Assembly (NCBI GenBank): GCA_050084985.1
Contig: JBITNC010000001.1
Location: forward strand, 111,352,001-111,416,000
Length of the DNA: 64,000 bases
Origin: Nageia nagi
Taxonomy: Eukaryota; Pinophyta
Direction of reading: 5' to 3'
Of this stretch, positions 36,851 through 47,689 are shown piece by piece. The translations under genes were made by a program, and so were the position numbers. The notes under the pieces are model-generated. The model did not search any database. It worked only from the letters and a program-made list of their open reading frames with translations, and was not told the DNA's origin. Each line of letters opens with the position of its first letter. Position 1 is the stretch's first letter.

Positions 36851-37260
36851 CTACTTTATATGTTGCACATGGGAACTTTTATCATGGGATAAAATAGTGA
36901 TGTCATCCAAATATACTAGCATGCTTTTATTTACCATTTCTCCAAAAGCATAGTCCATAGCTCTTTGAAAGGTTGCTCCTGCATTTGATAATTCAAAAGG
37001 GATTCTTTGGAAAGCAAACATTCCCCATTTGGTTGTAAAATTCATTTTGAACTGATCTTCATTTTTTACCCAAACCTGGTTATACCCTGAAAAACCATCT
37101 AATAATGAGAATCTTTCTGCTCTGACTATAGTATTCAATATTTGTTTTGTAGGTGGTAGAGAATAATGATATTTAATGAGACTCTATTTAAACCTTTGAA
37201 ATCCACACATAATCAAATCTCTCCATTTTTCTTTCTAATTTTTAAAATTTTTTAGGAAGA
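36851..37260 (-). pseudogene. Gypsy reverse transcriptase relic
   Basis: The palm is well preserved: RFSLLDGFSGYNQVWV (about 37115-37068), MNFTTKWGMFAFQRIPFEL, SNAGATFQRAMDYAF and the catalytic MLVYLDDITILSH (YLDD codons at 36902-36913). Upstream a diverged LCVDFKGLNR-like segment (about 37220-37190) is in another frame. It copies element RNA into cDNA. Both catalytic Asp of YLDD are kept. Confidence 0.95.
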
Positions 37261-37519
37261 ATTTCATACTCCTTATGATTATCAAAGTTTATAATTATAC
37301 CCTTTCTTCTTACCCTAGTCATTTATGTTGAACAACCCTTCAAATGGGATCATATCTATAGGAATTATATTATTGTTCAATTGGATTATATATTGTTCCT
37401 GAAAGATGTCAACATCTTCTTCTCCTATCACATGACACACATACTACTATAATAAAATTAATTAATTTGAGCCTCATCGCTAAAGACTTGCCAAAAGGAA
37501 TCGTTATCCAGAATATAAG

Positions 37520-37974
37520 GTCTAAAGATAAGTTGAACCCCCTTTTTTTGGAACCAGTCATTAATGGGGTTAAAATTTGGTCCCATTTGAGCCAGTGCAT
37601 CAGCTTCATGGTTCAACCTCCTTGGAATAGATTGTATGTGTAGAGCTTCAAAATTTTCAAATAGATCCCACACTCTATTCTTGTAAGACTTTAAATAATG
37701 ATGTTTAATAGAACACTTGCTTGTAACTTGGTTTACAATCAACTCTAAGTCTCCTTTAATTTTCACATAATGGATCTACATTTTAATCATTTGCTCTAGT
37801 CCAAGGCAAAGGGCTTCATACTTAGCTACATTATTGGTGCACATCCATGTGAGCCTATAGGAGAACTTATGCATTTACCCTTTTGTATCAATTAGAATAA
37901 TCCTAGTACCTAATCCATTTCTAGATTTGGCTCCATCAAAGAACATTTCCCAGACTTCACCTCTTTTGAACTCT
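37520..37974 (-). pseudogene. Extra RNase H between protease and RT
   Basis: In the same frame as protease the minus strand encodes WEMFFDGAKSRNGLGTRI, then NNVAKYEALCLGLEQ, IKGDLELIVNQV, and NHEADALAQM. This is the pattern of cellular/archaeal-type RNase H (D...E...D...D). Catalytic codons lie at plus 37935-37937 (Asp), 37815-37817 (Glu), 37749-37751 (Asp) and 37599-37601 (Asp), so all four acids are present. Two stops (37872-37874 and near 37767) break the frame. It differs clearly from the native gypsy RNase H found after RT. In Tat-lineage elements an added RNase H of this type is known downstream of the native one. Here it precedes RT. Confidence 0.88.
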
Positions 37975-38198
37975 TCACTGGTGAGTTTTGGGATGAAAGA
38001 CTCTAGTTCCATCAAACAATAATTCCCAAACTCCATGTCATAAATGGTGTTAAGCATATTCATAGACATGGGGTTTTTGGTTTGCAATTCTTCCAACAAC
38101 AACTCACTCTCTTCTAAATCACTCAGAATTGCATTGATTTCTTCCTTCTTTTCTACATGAACACTAAAGTTTTTTTCATTATCCAGCTTTACTCTCTT

Positions 38199-38615
38199 TT
38201 ACCCATAAGGAATTAAATAGTGAGTGTAATCCATTACTAAATAACCCCCTATTTTTGCTATGAATTCTCTAGATAGACATAACCCAAAAAGAGGAGGGAG
38301 TTCAACTACTACAATTTCTTGAGTGATAACCACAGAGGGACATTTATGTATCTTTAAGACTATGTCCTTGATAACTCCAACCATTTTAACTGGGGTTGAG
38401 TCTAACTGCAACACTCCTATGGATGTTCTAGTAAGAGGTAGCCCCATTACATCACATACTACTTTAGGCATGATGGTAGTGGCTACTCTGGAATTAACTA
38501 GATAGTTATGTAGCACATACCCCTTGACCTCTAAAGTCATATAAAAAGCTGATGGTTTATTTTTTCCCATCCTTGGGTACTTGGATGTCTCAAACAAATT
38601 CAATACCCTATCCAT
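38199..38615 (-). pseudogene. Gypsy aspartic protease, altered active site
   Basis: 138 open codons include FYMTLEVKGYVLHNYLVNSR, where the retropepsin D-S-G reads N-S-R, then ATTIMPKVVCDVMGLPL and STPVKMVGVIKDIVLKI, the flap and second-half pattern of gypsy protease. The frame continues across a TAA into the extra RNase H (NEKNFSVHVEKKEEI). The catalytic Asp and Gly are changed, so no activity is expected. Confidence 0.85.
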
Positions 38616-39500
38616 TCCTTCATTTAATGCTATAAGAGATGTCCTAAGTAAATTGATTTGCCCAATTTTTTTTAAAGCATCAAATAAAGATATCTTTGAA
38701 GGAGTTCTCTTTAATTCTTTGACAATATTGAAATTATGTATGATTGGAGACTGACCTTCTTTATTGGCAAACCTTTGTTGAAACTACTATGTATCATCCT
38801 TCCTTTTATGACTAGTAAACAAGGGGAATCTTAACTTTTGGACCATGTGATCATTGACTTCACCAACTTTAAGCATCTATCTAGCTTTTGAAACTATAAA
38901 TTTATGAGGTGCAACCTCTTTTGGGAGTGTCATGTTTGAAGAAATGGGAGCTGTATTGGGCTTCTTAGATGTTACTAAATCATGACCTTTTTAAGTTTTA
39001 GCTCTTTTATCTAGTATATTTGATACATGAGGCCTCTTTGCAAACCTTATTTCTATAGCAAAAACACCTACATCTACTGGGGTGAAATTTATTAAATTTA
39101 CATTTCAGCTTATGTCATTAGCCATGCCAAGTGGAGGAATCCCTCCACTTCTAGACAAATACTTCTGATATTGATATATAGGGCAATAATTGCAAGCTAA
39201 ATATAAGCTTAATTTCTATTAAAAAGAAGAATCTTGATCTATATCCTCTAATAACACATGGTGATCTTGAGCTTTTTCTACAGCTAGATATGGGAATCTC
39301 TTGGCATTACTTTGTCTACTCAAGAGGGTGATCTCATTTTCCATATTCCTACAAAAAGATTTCAATTCTTGTATCTCACTTTGAGAGGAAGTTACCTAAT
39401 TTATCCCTAATTGATGTGGGGCTAGAAGAGCTAGAGGAGCTCTTGGGGAAGGCAAGGCTTGTGGGAATTATTGAGTCGGTGTAGGAATTAAGCCAAAGGT
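38616..39500 (-). pseudogene. Gag-protease linker of gypsy element 2
   Basis: Coding-like sequence with stops joins gag to protease on the minus strand. Readable parts are EIQELKSFCRNMENEITLL (about 39380-39325) and LACNYCPIYQYQKYL (about 39200-39160), followed by IPPLGMAN. A zinc knuckle cannot be recognised. Confidence 0.55.
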
Positions 39501-40411
39501 GGGGCCATACAAATTGTTGAGGGTATTATTACTTGATTTTATGGTAACATTGGAAAGTATGGCATTGGCATGTGGCTAGGTAGCTTTCCTACCAAAATGA
39601 GACAAGCTTCAACAAATGTTGCTTATCTGTAGACCTTAGAAAAAGTGGTTACTCTAGAATTTTGAATTTGCAAAGAGAGATCTAGAGAAAAGGCCATCAA
39701 ATAATACATCAAAGATTAAGATTCTTAAGGCCTAACCGATACCAAAACCCTTTTATAATATTTTTGAAACCTAATATTAAAATATAGAATATTCTCCTGT
39801 TTACATCTTTTGATAGAGGTGAACTGAGTTAGTAAGGAGGAGGGGTCTCCTACTTTATTAAATTCAAGGATGAAAGGCTCTACCAATTGAGCCTAGGAAG
39901 TTATAGATTCACTATCAAGGATTTTATACCAATCAAGAACCTTGCCCTTGAAATATTAAGCTAGCATTCTTACCATGACATCTTCATGCTAAATATTATG
40001 GAGCTTTGCCAGACTAGCTACATCCACACAATGTTCATAGGTTGTCTTCTCCATGGTGGTGTCGAACTCAAGTAGAGTTTTAAAGACATTCCCTAGTATA
40101 TCATGCAGTGTAGCTAGAGCCAAAGGTACCCCATCATCTAATGCAAGGTAGATATTTGGAGTAGGATTAGTCATTTTAGGAGGAGCAATCCCAATATGTT
40201 GGTCGAATGGTACTATTTTGAATAGGGATTCTAAAGTGTTGATACTACTTAAAGATCTAGACTTGATCAGAGTATTTCTTTGAGGAGTAACAAGTTCTTT
40301 AAAATTTGATACCTCTTTAGCTATTTTGGATTTTGATCTTGTCCACATAAACTCTAATAACAATTAAAGAATTTAGATTCAACAAGTAATAATAAGAACT
40401 ATAAATCTGCC
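39501..40411 (-). pseudogene. Gag of gypsy element 2
   Basis: Open from 40363 to 39989 (124 codons: PTPNIYLALDDGVPLALAT and LLEFDTTMEKTTYEHC), then the PF03732-like core YFKGKVLDWYKILDSESITS (about 39960-39900), QLVEPFILEFNK and IKRKQENILYFNIRFQKYY (about 39805-39745, with a TAG at a Gln position). It is the capsid precursor, inactivated by several stops. Confidence 0.82.
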
Positions 40412-40465
40412 TTGATACATACCATTAATACTGCTTCTAGCAAAGTCACCAATGAAATTTTTTGG

Positions 40466-40483
40466 GTCCCACTAGATGTGCCA
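40466..40483 (-). other. Candidate primer-binding site of gypsy element 2
   Basis: Minus-strand TGGCACATCTAGTGGGAC starts 10 bases inside the 5' LTR edge. The TGGC start is typical of plant gypsy primer sites. The tRNA is not assignable. Confidence 0.5.
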
Positions 40484-40493
40484 AAAGATATAC

Positions 40494-42030
40494 TATTGAT
40501 GGAAAATGTGTAATAAAGCACTCAGAGCAATACAATCAAAGTATATCATGAATAGGCAAACATAATAACCTAATCTTTGGTGTAGGCTGGTTCCTTATCT
40601 ATTAGGGTAGATGAAAAGAGCAAATAACAAGAAAGAAGTGAAAGAGGATTGAGTGTAAGAAATGAAACAAAAGAGATAGGGAGCAAGAGTAAAGAAAAAG
40701 GGGCAAATCACTAGCTCAACATAGGCTTTCACGTAGCATGAAACCTTGGCAAGAATCTAGTGTAAGAGCCACAATGTAAGCTTTCATTCTCTAAATTATT
40801 CTTCAGCTTAACTCTTCCATGTGAGCAGACACAGTTATACCAACAACTTATTATTATTTAGGAAATATCCATTACTTGTCACAATATAACTAGATTAAAA
40901 ATAATAACACCAAGCATTGGATAAGAAAGGTCAAGATGGCATTGTATAACTGATAAAACAATAGGTCTTTGAAAATAAATACAAGGGGCAATACTAGGGA
41001 TTTTGACCTCTTTTTCCTATCTTTGACTAAATTTATACTAGGCTAGAGTAGTTACAGAATGATTGAAATAAAATAATTACAAAATGGCCTAAAGATTCTG
41101 GCCTTCTTTTAATAAATGGCTAACTATCTCTACCACATGTCATTTTATTCCTAAAACTAAAAAGTCTAAACCATAATAGCATTTAAACTATGATGGACAT
41201 GCTTCCCTGGTGTTATTTGAACTTGTATTACAATTATGAAAGAATCTCTTATTGATGATGGTGATTTTGAAGTTTCTTCATTTTCTAGTGGTTATTCTGA
41301 AGCCTTCTCGATCTTTAGCACATGTTCTAGAGTTCTTTGATGAAGTTTTGCTTGGGTGGAGATCCCATTTATTACATCTAACATCATCAATTTCCAAACC
41401 ATCTGATTTGAAATTTCACCTCCTTTTGTGCCTTTGTGAGATGAAGAAAATAACTTTAAGAGATTTCAGTCTTACTCATGATGTCATCCTTCTTTGAACC
41501 CATTCTTTTGGCTAAAATGGGCTTTGCTCTATTTTGCTTATGTTACATTCTTTCATGCTCTAAAATTAACTAACTTGGCCACTGTGGAACTTTTAAAACT
41601 ACCTGCTAACGTCACTACTCTTGAAGTCTAATTTTAGAAGAGCCTCTACTTTGCTAACATCATTTCTTTTATGCCTCAAAATACCTAGCCATTGTAGAAC
41701 TTTTAACACTACTTGCTAATGTCATTACTCTTGGGGTCCAGTTTTAGAATAGCCTCTACTCTATTGACATCACCTTTTTTATGCCTTAGAATACCTAGCC
41801 ACCATGGAACTTTTAACACTACCTACTGACATCATTACTCCCAAGGTCCGATTTTAGAAGAACTTCTATTCTGCTGACATCACTCTCTTTTATACTTTGG
41901 AAAATACTATACTTAGTATATTTTCCCATCAAAACTATCTGAAATCTTGCTAAAACACTTGTCTTATAGATAAGTAAGGACAAAATGCACTAAGAAGCTA
42001 CTAGGGTGTTGGACTATGTATGTATACACA
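40494..42030 (-). repeat. 5' LTR of gypsy element 2
   Basis: 1537 bp, equal in length to 29672-31208. Plus-strand ends are TATTGATGGA (terminal TG changed to TA) and GTATACACA. It also contains three 110-bp units near 41585-41895 and the minus-strand TATAAAAG box at 41887-41894. Confidence 0.92.
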
Positions 42031-42035
42031 AATGT
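42031..42035. repeat. TSD of gypsy element 2, right
   Basis: AATGT, identical to 29667-29671. Confidence 0.85.
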
Positions 42036-42900
42036 ATAGGCTCTTATTTCATCATCACTTATATTCTCCACTTACCTTGCAACAATAACGATGTTGTTAT
42101 CATTGATAGAGTACAATACCAATATCATTGTATTATTTAACAACACAACTAAAGTATAGATAATAAAAAAATATTAGATAGCATGAGAGTATAATAGATC
42201 CAAGTATGATAGGTGGTGATGAGAATTGATGAGAGAGATATGTATGGTGTGACTGCAATGTCAACCTATTAGGATTAGTTTCGATAGGGTATTCCAAGCA
42301 TTTCTCTTTTGATATCTTACAAAATAAGAAAGAAGAATATTAGTTGATATTTCAAGAATATAAGATAACAATGATAGACTCAAGAAAATTATAGACAAAC
42401 TCGTGTTTAAGAATAAATAACCTTGATTAATGCATGATTCACATATTCACCCTTGATATTTTCTTTAATAAATAATATATTTGTTAGATACTTAAAAATA
42501 TTATTATTATAAAAGAATTTTAGGTATCTACAATACTAAAGTGAATAACATTTTCACATTTAATTTATATGAATGGGATGATTAACGATAACACAAATTC
42601 TAGAATGGTAATAAATAATAAGAGGTTCAAGATTCAAGAGAAAGAACTACTGAGACCAAATAATACCAAAATACAAATGAATAGTTTCTTATAGATAATG
42701 CAATATCTATGAAGAAATTCAATGGATATATACATATAAGGTATGATGTTAACTCTAAATTTCATTTTTGACATGAACATGATGAAATATTATGTACATC
42801 TATAAGAAAAAACTAAGGAGTCTTGTACTAATTATGATAATAAATGACCACATAAGGAACAAAATGAGGATAAAATGATGAAGGATAATAAGAATACTAA
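42036..42900. other. Unassigned AT-rich region
   Basis: This follows the right end of gypsy element 2. No coding or structural signal is recognised. Confidence 0.4.
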
Positions 42901-44553
42901 CCTATAAGGAATTGATTCATATGAAAACAAAAAAACATAAGTGGTATATAGAATAGTAAAACAAATTACTAATTCTTTGTCCCACCTAACAAAAGAACCA
43001 AAAGAAAAGAAGATTTATAAAAATATGAAAAAAATTTGAAATGTTATGGTTTAAAAAATTTATATAATTCACTTGGCAATGAATGTTTAAATGGTTTGTA
43101 TTTTACATTCTCACTTAAATTTTTATTCCTTATGAATATAATAAGAGTACTTTATAACCTTTATTCAAATTTGATTCCACATAGTATCAAGTTGAGAAAT
43201 AAAGATGATACTAATGTTGGGAAGGAATATGTTGATGAGGCTTCTATTGAGGATCAATATACTTTCCATCTCCACATTACTCATTTAATCATAATGATTA
43301 TTATAGTGAAGCAAAATATTTCATGTATAATGCATTTGAAACTTCCTACATGAATATGGAGAATTCAATAGAGAGTCACAAGTGACTACTCTTATCATAT
43401 ATGGAAACTACTCATTAGGTATACTATGATACAAATTCTTGTAATGGTTCACTTTCTTATTCTCATTTATGAGATTTTTTTGTACCATAAGAATTATTTA
43501 TTTAATCCATTAGTTGATTATGATACCTCTAATTCAATTAATTCTTTTCATGGACATTAGTTAATAGAACACTCATGATATGACTTTTGGTGAGGAATAT
43601 TTCATGAATAAGAATGTTTATAAAGATTATACATTACAAAAGTTAAAAAAGATATCCCATAAGAGGATCCTTACATACTTTAAGATATAATTGTTTTTAG
43701 ATAATTCTTTTCAATAAGATATTACATTTTTTATAGATAACAAGAATCTCTTCTAGGTGGATCTTCTATTAGTATGAGAAGCTTATTTATTGAGGAATAT
43801 AATGTAATATATATGAGTATAATTTTGATACACATGAAAAATAATGTAAAAATGCTATCCTTACTGCATGGGAAAATTAGCATAACAAGTATGCAATTTT
43901 TTATGAAAGCACTATATTTGAGTCTTTAGTTCATCCAAGATGAATTTTGTAGAACTAATTTGTATCCTTATAGTTTATATCATAAAAATATTCATGAGAA
44001 TGTATTTTATGATATGATTCACTTCATTAAACATATACATTTTCATCAAGATTAGGTTCATAAGGTTGATCATATAATCCATGAGAATCTTTATGATGAA
44101 ATTATTTCTTCTATTCCTTATATTATCAAGGATAATAGTTGGAATATGTTTCCTTTTTTTATTGAGGTGTATGGTATGTTTATAGATACTCATGCTTACA
44201 AGTCTTATGATGGTATTCATATTGATGAACATATGGTTTTTGATGGGGCTTTTTATCATGATGTGCATTATGACTAGTTCATATCTCCTAGAAATCATTT
44301 GGATACATGAAAGAATATTTTAAGATGATCTTATTATTTTCATACATTATAAAATGGTTTACTTTTGTATGGGAATAACTTATTTTATGTGGACCTAGTT
44401 GGAGGTTATGAAGATTTCAAGATACATTTGTTTTCCCATAAAAATAAAAAAGAAAGGAACTTTCATTTGGATTATTTTATGGAATCACAAGATTATCAAT
44501 TATTTACCTCTCGTTATATTTATAAAGCTTTACCATGTTTAGGTTATCCATGA
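42901..44553 (+). pseudogene. Coding-like Tyr/His/Asp-rich relic, unrecognised
   Basis: The plus strand shows a chain of open segments in related composition: 43036-43353 (NKDDTNVGKEYVDEASIEDQ), then many short pieces, then about 44050-44280 (KSYDGIHIDEHMVFDGAFYH) and 44365-44553. Stops are frequent and often fall at TAG/TAA. The repeated occurrence of Tyr, His and Asp and the recurring Y-H/D-x-x-Y pattern suggest one decayed tyrosine-rich protein, not random sequence. No domain is recognised. The minus-strand open frame at 43975-44298 is its complement and is not counted. Confidence 0.4.
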
Positions 44554-46499
44554 CCAACTATCATTTATACTATTTTTGAGATCTCATGTATATGATGGAA
44601 ATTAGAATGAATGCTTTTGGTGCATGGACATGATGAAAAGGAAGGGGTAATAATTTTTTCAATTAATTTTAAAATTTGTATTTCTTCAAATGAAGATAGA
44701 AAATGTTTCGAATTCAATTCTTTTGAATTTGAATTAGATGGAAAATTTAGTAAAGAATCACTTTAAGATTAATTGAAATATTAAGTTCATAAAAAGAAAC
44801 TTATGTATCTTTATGAATTGATTTCAAGAATTTTAATGGGATTGAAGATTTGGATTCTATGCAAGACTTTCATGGAGACTATACATAATTTGAATTAAAA
44901 TTTTGTATAATATGTATAGTAAATTACCCCTTATGCTACAAGGTTCCTAAAGTAATTTTGATATATTCACATGTTTAGTTCTCTATCATTTTTAGGTAAT
45001 AGATATTTAAAAATGGCTAAATGTTATTTCTAGGAAGTATTATATTTATTTTATTTAATCGTAATTTAGCTTCATTAATAATGTCTTAAGTCACATGTCA
45101 AAGTTTCAAAAATTTATTAGCAAGATGTTTGTGAATATGATGCAATGGGTAATGCTTGTTTGGATTGAATCAATGCACCTTTTTCAATTTGAGGTGTTTG
45201 TTTTCCAATAGAAGGTATATTAATTAAATATGCTATTTTTTTTAACTTGGGTAAAATTACTTCAAGTGATTCATCCAAGGAAGTGAAGTTTTTTTTGTGT
45301 CAAAATAATTCTTTAAGGATGATTGTTATAGTATCAACATAACTTGTTAAATTAGCCTCTTTTTATTTTAGCTCTTATTTACATTGATTCTTATTCTTAT
45401 TATGAATTTAGGAAGATGATGCATCTTTATATTTTAATTCACCTATTCATATAAGGGTTATTTCAATAGCCTTAACATGATCGGTAACATTTTAAAAAAT
45501 GTTGTGATAATTTTTTTTAGAGTTCATAAGATATTTTTTTATGAATAATTTGAATAAAAACATATGGAAATTCAATTCAACAAGTATATATTATAATTAA
45601 TTTATCCTCTTTTCATCTACTAGGATAACATGTTAAACTTTTATTATTTATTTATTTTAATGTATAAGTAGATCACTTATGTAATGTTATTGCTAATATT
45701 AGAAATAAATACATGATACATAATTTAACATGAGTTTTAAAATTTTTCGAATAATGCCTAAGAATACTATAATATTAATTCAAATCTTAGCCATCAAGGT
45801 TCTTAGGGAATATTTTTAATAAGAAAATTTCATCATAAGTAATGTCACAACATGAAACATAAAAATGTTTTTCATTTGGTTTCAGGATCTTCATTACTTT
45901 TGAACATTTAGAGTTTATATATTTCATAGTTTGAAAGTAATGACTATTGATTACCATTATATCTAAAAGTTACTGTTATAGATCCTTGTAAGAAATATGT
46001 GTTTTGCACTACATTGATTATATAAATATTATATCAAAATATTAGCTAAAACTTAAAATTATGTTGGGTTATTATAGACCATCATATTTTGTATTTTATA
46101 AATTTCAATTATCTACATTAGATCATGATTGTGAATTTTTGAAAACTTTTCCATATGGTAATATTATGATTTATATGTCCATAAGAAATTTTATTCCAAG
46201 AGAAATAAACTTAATTTTGGTTTTAATTAAATTGATATTTTAGAAACTAATTAAGGGAAACTTCATTTTGTGATTAGTAACCTCCTATAAAAGAATTAGT
46301 AGGAGGCATAATTGAGTAAATAATAAAGGATCAAAGAATATTAGAAACTAATTTGGCTTCATTCTTTAAAACCAGTAGAAGAACATTAGGAGCATACTAC
46401 ATAAATTCAAATGTAACAATTCTACAACAAAAAGGGAGCTCTGCATTCACCATTATAGCTAGTTAGCCACATAATTTATTATCATCTTAAGACTCCTAT
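44554..46499. other. Unassigned AT-rich region
   Basis: Very AT-rich with few features. 44690-44900 may continue the preceding coding relic (GFEF-like segments). No gene can be supported. The open frames at 46061-46243 and 46526-46720 are short and unrecognised, the latter being opposite the next pseudogene. Confidence 0.35.
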
Positions 46500-47650
46500 A
46501 GCTCTTCCTATATATTTTTGTTGCTTTGTCTAGTCTAGTACCTTCTAAATTTGTTGGTCTTCTTACATTTGCTTGTATCCTCCTTTGGATTGCTAGTCTA
46601 GTATTTATCATCCACTATGATGGTATCAATATTGGTGCTAAATGTCACCTTCTGATGCTTCTACTTAGGGGATATTTGATTCTTTTTATTATCTTGTGGA
46701 AATGGAGTCTTCTTATTTAGTGATAGCAAGGAATCCATTGCCTCTTATTCTAGACCCCCCACCTGAGCCTCTCCTTTTTCTTTCTTGAGTTTTTATCTCT
46801 TCATAAGTTCAATAATTAGAATGTAGTCTTCCATGTCCTCCTAAGAGTTCAAATTGTACCAATGGGCCATAGAATCAGGGTTTAAATTAGGGACTGCAGG
46901 ATTTGGTTTGTTAATGAGAGCATGCTTATACAAATTGCATAGTAGTCCCTAATGAAGAGGGATCTCTTTGCTTTCCTTTCTTGCTTTTGTAATTGATATT
47001 TCCAATGAATGGTAGATGAAGAAGGAAACATTTGCATTATAACCCATATGTTTTGGACTAAAATATGGTAGATGGGGAAAATGGAATGCAAACACTACAA
47101 AATGTCTACCTTCTAGAGTAATAAACTTGGCAATAACATCATGCAACAAAGACCAAGCTCTGTTTAGGTTGGATTTATCATACACATCACATACGTGTTG
47201 AAGAATTCCATAGTTTTCAAAATACTCTTTTACATCTTTCTTTTTATCCTTTGCTTCTCTTTTAATTAGCCTTCTCTCCATAGCTAGTCCTATAGCATTT
47301 GTAATATCCTCTTTTATTAGTTGAAACTAAATCCATCCCACATTAACATTCCCTACATCCCATGTTTGAATAAATTACTTGGAGATTGAGATGTCATGTG
47401 TTTAAACCTTTCAAGTAAGCTATGCATACCTCCTTCACATTTGGATCTCTACAAATGCTTATCCCTCTTATACTCAAAGAAATCATATGGTTCTATATAA
47501 AAAACCTTACCTCCCATGGTCTATTTACATAAGCTCTCTCTTCTCTTAGTGTCCTCACATAATATTTGAGGTCTCAATTTAATGAATGAGAGACCTAAAA
47601 CCTTCCCTTTAAATAAAAATCTCTTCTTATTTCCATAATCATACTTTAAG
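46500..47650 (-). pseudogene. Broken ORF of an unrecognised retroelement-type family
   Basis: On the minus strand, pieces join through stops and one frame change: EPYDFFEYKRDKHL and CEGGMHSLLERFKHM (about 47500-47400), TWDVGNVNVGWI then TAG (about 47360-47325), DITNAIGLAMERRLIKREAK, ENYGILQHVCDVYDKSNLNR, FITLEGRHFVVFAFHFPHLP (about 47130-47070) and NVSFFIYHSLEIS. A C-terminal Lys-rich part ends near 46700. The pattern 'ITLEGR...V..FHF..L' followed by 'N..FF..SL' resembles, from memory only, uncharacterised ORFs near plant gypsy elements. Nothing identifies its function. Confidence 0.5.
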
Positions 47651-47689
47651 GTGATACATGTCCTCCATTATTTGATGCATTTTCCAATA

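Larger units (their letters stand above)
29672..42030 (-). mobile_element. Gypsy element 2 with extra RNase H and third ORF
   Basis: This is a 12.36-kb element in minus orientation with two 1537-bp LTRs and TSD AATGT. Read along its own strand it carries a primer-site candidate, gag, protease, an RNase H with four catalytic acids, RT, the usual gypsy RNase H, integrase, and a long third ORF before the 3' LTR. Stops and frame changes occur everywhere except in parts of protease-RNase H and ORF3, where one frame persists apart from stop codons. The extra RNase H suggests the Tat branch of Ty3/gypsy, where an added RNase H is known. The position of the extra domain before RT differs from the arrangement I know for Tat. 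Confidence 0.93.
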
